Shown: one piece after another, positions 5,666 to 9,005 of the stretch
How the letters are laid out: each line of letters starts with the position of its first letter
Position numbering within the stretch: position 1 is the stretch's first letter
Assembly: GCA_934454035.1 (NCBI GenBank)
Contig: CAKSFY010000090.1
Location: 1 to 9,005 of the forward strand
Direction: 5' to 3'
Source of the DNA: an uncultured Clostridia bacterium
GTDB taxonomy: Bacteria > Bacillota > Clostridia > UBA1381
DNA length: 9,005 bases
The notes under the pieces: model-generated
The model's database searches: none
Told to the model about the DNA's origin: nothing
Seen by the model: the letters and a program-made list of their open reading frames with translations, nothing else
Position numbers and translations under genes: made by a program

Positions 5666-8600
5666 TACCGTCCACCTCCGTTTCCATATAGCTCCAAGCG
5701 GCATTTGTATTTGTTATTTCTTTTTTGCAGCCGTCTGTACCGGCGTCATAAAGACATATTTCCTTATATTTGCAATAACTGCATGCATTTTTAATTTTTC
5801 CCGGCAGAATATCTATTCGCCCCGAGAAGATTTCTTCATCAAGATTTACAACGGTTTTGCGCACATAGTCGGTAAGTATGCGAAATTTATCCGACATCAT
5901 ATAGCTTGACGAATTTTTATTGAGTGCGTCTCCTTTGGAATTTATTGCAAGCTTTAAAAATGAGCTTGTCCCGCCGTTTTCGATATCATTGTCCATTTGT
6001 ACAGCAGCGGAGATTTCGTTCCCGTCGTCCACTATTATAACGCCGTCGGGTTTCATACTGTTCCTTATAACAGAGTCTATGTTGCAAATATCATTTTCTT
6101 TGCACGGAACAAGGTCACTCCTGAGCTTGTTGTAGAGAACTCCTCTGACCGCCGGCTGAAGTCCTTTTGCTGCATGCCCGAGTGCCCCTTTTTTATAAAG
6201 CTCGGTTGCGGCTATTGCGTATACTGCCAATTGCATATCCTCTCTGTTGGATATTGCCACAACGTCAAATTTTTTACTGCCAGATTTATAATCTATGATT
6301 CTGAGAGCAAGCTCGCCCGAACCGATATTTTCCGCCGCGTCTATGCGGTCGATTGTTCCGTTGATTCCGACCTTTTTTTCGTTCCACGAAATATCCACGG
6401 AGAATTTTTCCTCATAGCAAACTGCACTGTATTCGCCTTTTGTAAGACTGAGTCTGATTATATCTGTCGAGCGGATAAGAATTTTTCGTAAGCGTTCGAT
6501 TAAATAAAATATTTTTTCTTTGTCCCGGTTCAGACCTGTCAGAACTCTTTGTGAGATTTCATCGACAAGCTTGTCGATAATCTCAAGACTTTTTTTGTCG
6601 GTGAGTTCATGCCAGCGCTTTTTTGTTTCTTCAAAGGTTTCGGCATCGCCGTCCGCTTCTTTGCAATATTCGCATACCGCCCAATGCAAAAGGCTGCCTA
6701 TGTCAAATTTTTGAATTTGCCAGACCTGCTGTTCCCGTACCTTTAATCCGTACTTTAAGTAGTAGCTGAAAGGACATGCCGCATAAGCATTAATTTTACT
6801 CACACTGTAACTGTGATAATCGTTATACAAAAGCCTTGCGCTCTCAAGCGTAAGCTTCGGCTGATTTTTTTTGTATTCCATTGCCCGTGCAACCATCGGA
6901 AGCCTTGATGACAGATATTCGTTTCCTTTGTAAAAGCGTGCCAAAAGATGTGCATTTTCTCTCATGGCATTATCCGAGACCGCACGCATGATATACAAAA
7001 ATGCATCTCTCGGGTTGTTTACCTCTTTCGGCTTTTGGTCGATAATATCGTCTGATATTGAAAGGCCGGGGAATAGCTTATAAAGATTTTTTATAAATGC
7101 TGCCGGCATTTGTGCTTCGCCGTTTGAATTTGAAGTAGGGTAGCTGAAATACAGCTTTTCGCCGGCAGATGAAACAGCTCTGAAAAACTTAAATTCTTCA
7201 CGCTTTGTCTTTTCCTGCGATGTTCCGGCATTTTCGATGCCTTTTTCTTCAAGATATACACGTTCTCTGTCGGTGAAAATACTTCTTGTATGAACCTCAG
7301 CAGGCATTGTGCCGCTCACTGCCCCCATAAATATCATAATTTTCGGCCGTGCGGAGGAGTTTCTGTCTGACGCGCCGATACTGACTACATCCGGGGCAGG
7401 GGGGATAATTTTTAATTTAGCCGCAGAAAGTCCTTCTTTTAAAAATCTCGCATAGTTTTGTCTTGAACAAGATTCTTCGCCCATTATAACTACCGTTTGA
7501 TTTATTGTCTCCATCAAAAGATTCCAAATCTCTTTCATGCGTTCCGCCGCGTCTGTTAAGCCTGCTGCCCTCAATTTTTTTGATTCGGCATTAACTCCGG
7601 AATACAGGTTAATATCACACAGAAATCCAAACAAAGCCTCGGCAAGTTCTCTTGCACTTCCTTTTCCGAATGAATAGAATTTTTCGAAAGGAGCACAGAC
7701 TGATTTTCTGATTTCATTTATTTCATCAATGTTTTCATCGGTTTTTTTATTTTCGGCAATAATTGAGTCGAACACTCCCGGGGTTTCTTTTTTCCATTCG
7801 GAGAACCATCTGCTTTTTCCTCTGATTCCGTGACAGAGTACATAATTTTCGAGTTTGTCGATTTTTTCACGGTCATATTCTTTACCGTTCTCATCAAAAA
7901 CAAATCCTGTCCTGAGATAACGGAAAACAGATTCATAACTCCAATTTTCCTCAATTATATCAAATATACCGAGAACTGTCAAAATAATAGGGTGGTCGGT
8001 GACCGGCATATCACTGTCAATAAAGTACGGAATTCCGAGATTCCCGAACACCGCCTCGATAAGATGTGAATATTTTTGCGTTTCGGCACACATAATGCCT
8101 ATATCTCCGTAGCGTGCCCCGTTTTTTACTTCGGACAAAATAACGCTTGCCGCATATTCTGTCTCGGAGTATAAATCCCGTGCGCAAAAAAGTGAGATGT
8201 CCTCTGTTTTTTGCGTAAAGACAGCTTTTTTATCATTCCAATGCTCAACAAGATGTAAAATCTCCGCAGAATTTACAGTATAGCATTTGTCGCCGCAATA
8301 CTGCTCATAGAGCCGTACTCCCGATTCGCGGCACATATCTTTAAGCCTTTCGGCAGTTTGTGCCGGGGAGGCATATATTTCATTATTGCTGTCGGCGCAA
8401 ATTGTTACATGTACGGAAGCGGCGCACTCTGTAAAAGCCTTGATTACTGCATAATGCTGAGGTAAAAAATCCGAGAATCCGTCAAACCAAATGTGTGTAT
8501 TTTTAAAGACGCCGCTTGACTCTATATATCGGGCAAATTTTAAATAATCATCTTCACTGTCGGCAAAATTTTCGCCGAGCAGGGCATTATATTCCGTATA

Positions 8601-9005
8601 AATATCTGCCGCAGCCCTTAATTTTTCAGCCATCATTCCATTTTCTTCTCCGGCAGCTTCTTTAAGCATATCAGGAGTGATTAGGTAGTGTTTCATTTCG
8701 GAAATTAATTCGGAAAGCTTGCCGACAAAACCCGGCTTATTGATCGAAAGAGAAAAAATGCCGTCTGCATCGCACGCTTTTAAAGCGGCTTTGCAAAGCA
8801 GCATTTGTTTGCCCGATGAGAGCAGATGATTATCTTCATGTTTTAAATATCTTCTGAAAAATTGCGGAAATGTCAAAACCTCAATTCCGTTGATTCCCAT
8901 ACCGCCGAAATGCTCTACAATTCTTTTTTCGGTCAAATATGAATATTGCTCCGGAACTGTTATTACCGCGTTGTGCCCGGGATTTTTCTTAAGAGTCCGT
9001 TCTAT
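5640..9005 (-). CDS. addB: ATP-dependent helicase/nuclease subunit B (AddB), N-terminus beyond window
   Basis: AddB is the partner of AddA: an inactivated-helicase fold, which in studied Bacillus AddAB recognises Chi, fused to a second nuclease that cuts the other strand. The window shows 1121 residues (numbered here from position 9005) and no start. The frame stays open to the edge and encodes VPEQYSYLTEKR, the motif that follows Walker A in this family, so about 20-25 residues including Walker A are missing. The TTG at 8936 is an internal codon. Seen: LKIIPPAPDVVSIG, a conserved family block, in the middle; a RecB-type nuclease with D886 (GTIDRID) and D905-Y-K907 (IIDYKSG); and four cysteines for a 4Fe-4S cluster, C744 (AACPFSYYLKYG) and C1075-x2-C1078-x5-C1084. 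This spacing matches Bacillus AddB. The order addB-addA is standard for Firmicutes. The promoter must lie off the window. Confidence 0.97.
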   Translation of the reverse strand: MERTLKKNPGHNAVITVPEQYSYLTEKRIVEHFGGMGINGIEVLTFPQFFRRYLKHEDNHLLSSGKQMLLCKAALKACDADGIFSLSINKPGFVGKLSELISEMKHYLITPDMLKEAAGEENGMMAEKLRAAADIYTEYNALLGENFADSEDDYLKFARYIESSGVFKNTHIWFDGFSDFLPQHYAVIKAFTECAASVHVTICADSNNEIYASPAQTAERLKDMCRESGVRLYEQYCGDKCYTVNSAEILHLVEHWNDKKAVFTQKTEDISLFCARDLYSETEYAASVILSEVKNGARYGDIGIMCAETQKYSHLIEAVFGNLGIPYFIDSDMPVTDHPIILTVLGIFDIIEENWSYESVFRYLRTGFVFDENGKEYDREKIDKLENYVLCHGIRGKSRWFSEWKKETPGVFDSIIAENKKTDENIDEINEIRKSVCAPFEKFYSFGKGSARELAEALFGFLCDINLYSGVNAESKKLRAAGLTDAAERMKEIWNLLMETINQTVVIMGEESCSRQNYARFLKEGLSAAKLKIIPPAPDVVSIGASDRNSSARPKIMIFMGAVSGTMPAEVHTRSIFTDRERVYLEEKGIENAGTSQEKTKREEFKFFRAVSSAGEKLYFSYPTSNSNGEAQMPAAFIKNLYKLFPGLSISDDIIDQKPKEVNNPRDAFLYIMRAVSDNAMRENAHLLARFYKGNEYLSSRLPMVARAMEYKKNQPKLTLESARLLYNDYHSYSVSKINAYAACPFSYYLKYGLKVREQQVWQIQKFDIGSLLHWAVCEYCKEADGDAETFEETKKRWHELTDKKSLEIIDKLVDEISQRVLTGLNRDKEKIFYLIERLRKILIRSTDIIRLSLTKGEYSAVCYEEKFSVDISWNEKKVGINGTIDRIDAAENIGSGELALRIIDYKSGSKKFDVVAISNREDMQLAVYAIAATELYKKGALGHAAKGLQPAVRGVLYNKLRSDLVPCKENDICNIDSVIRNSMKPDGVIIVDDGNEISAAVQMDNDIENGGTSSFLKLAINSKGDALNKNSSSYMMSDKFRILTDYVRKTVVNLDEEIFSGRIDILPGKIKNACSYCKYKEICLYDAGTDGCKKEITNTNAAWSYMETEVDGNAEKRMDE
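5672..5679 (-). promoter_or_regulatory. Ribosome binding site of addA inside the addB 3' end
   Basis: GGAGGTGG on the minus strand, 6 bases before the ATG at 5665, is a strong SD that decides the addA start. It lies within the last codons of addB, whose stop is at 5642-5640, so ribosomes finishing addB could open or reload at addA. Confidence 0.85.

Overview
The window looks like a chromosomal segment of a low-GC Gram-positive bacterium of the class Clostridia. The support is an AddAB (not RecBCD) recombination nuclease, strong AGGAGG-type ribosome binding sites, consensus sigma-A promoters, tRNA genes that encode their CCA ends, and a clostridial-phage-type lysin. The species cannot be named from the sequence.

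Layout, left to right. (1) Positions 7-681 (+) encode a phage-type M15 peptidase (endolysin) with a C-terminal clostridial wall-binding-like domain. An intrinsic terminator follows at 686-717. (2) Positions 744-1320 hold a five-gene tRNA operon on the minus strand, transcribed Gly(TCC)-Arg(TCT)-His(GTG)-Gln(TTG)-Lys(TTT). It has a perfect TTGACA-17-TATAAT promoter at its right end and an intrinsic terminator at its left end. The lysin and the tRNA operon therefore converge on two terminators, and the lysin sits next to the 3' end of tRNA-Lys, a plausible prophage boundary. (3) Positions 1439-1843 (-) encode an unrecognised 134-residue single-pass membrane protein with a His-rich N-terminus and a coiled-coil C-terminus. 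Its predicted promoter at 2063-2091 implies a leader of roughly 210 nt with several hairpins and an anti-Shine-Dalgarno match. (4) Positions 2108-9005 (-) hold addB followed by addA, overlapping by 26 bp. addB is cut by the right window edge.

How the genes relate. AddA and AddB form one helicase-nuclease that resects double-strand breaks for RecA loading. Both nuclease active sites (Asp plus Asp-Tyr-Lys) and the four AddB iron-sulphur cysteines are visible. The His-rich membrane protein and the tRNA operon are co-directional with addBA but have their own promoters. The lysin is probably the end of a prophage or prophage remnant extending left of the window.

The most interesting points are an in-frame internal ribosome binding site and start inside the lysin gene, which would release the wall-binding domain as a separate 90-residue protein, and the structured leader with SD-sequestration potential ahead of the His-rich membrane protein. 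No clearly new defence or mobile system is visible; addAB and the tRNA operon are ordinary chromosomal genes.
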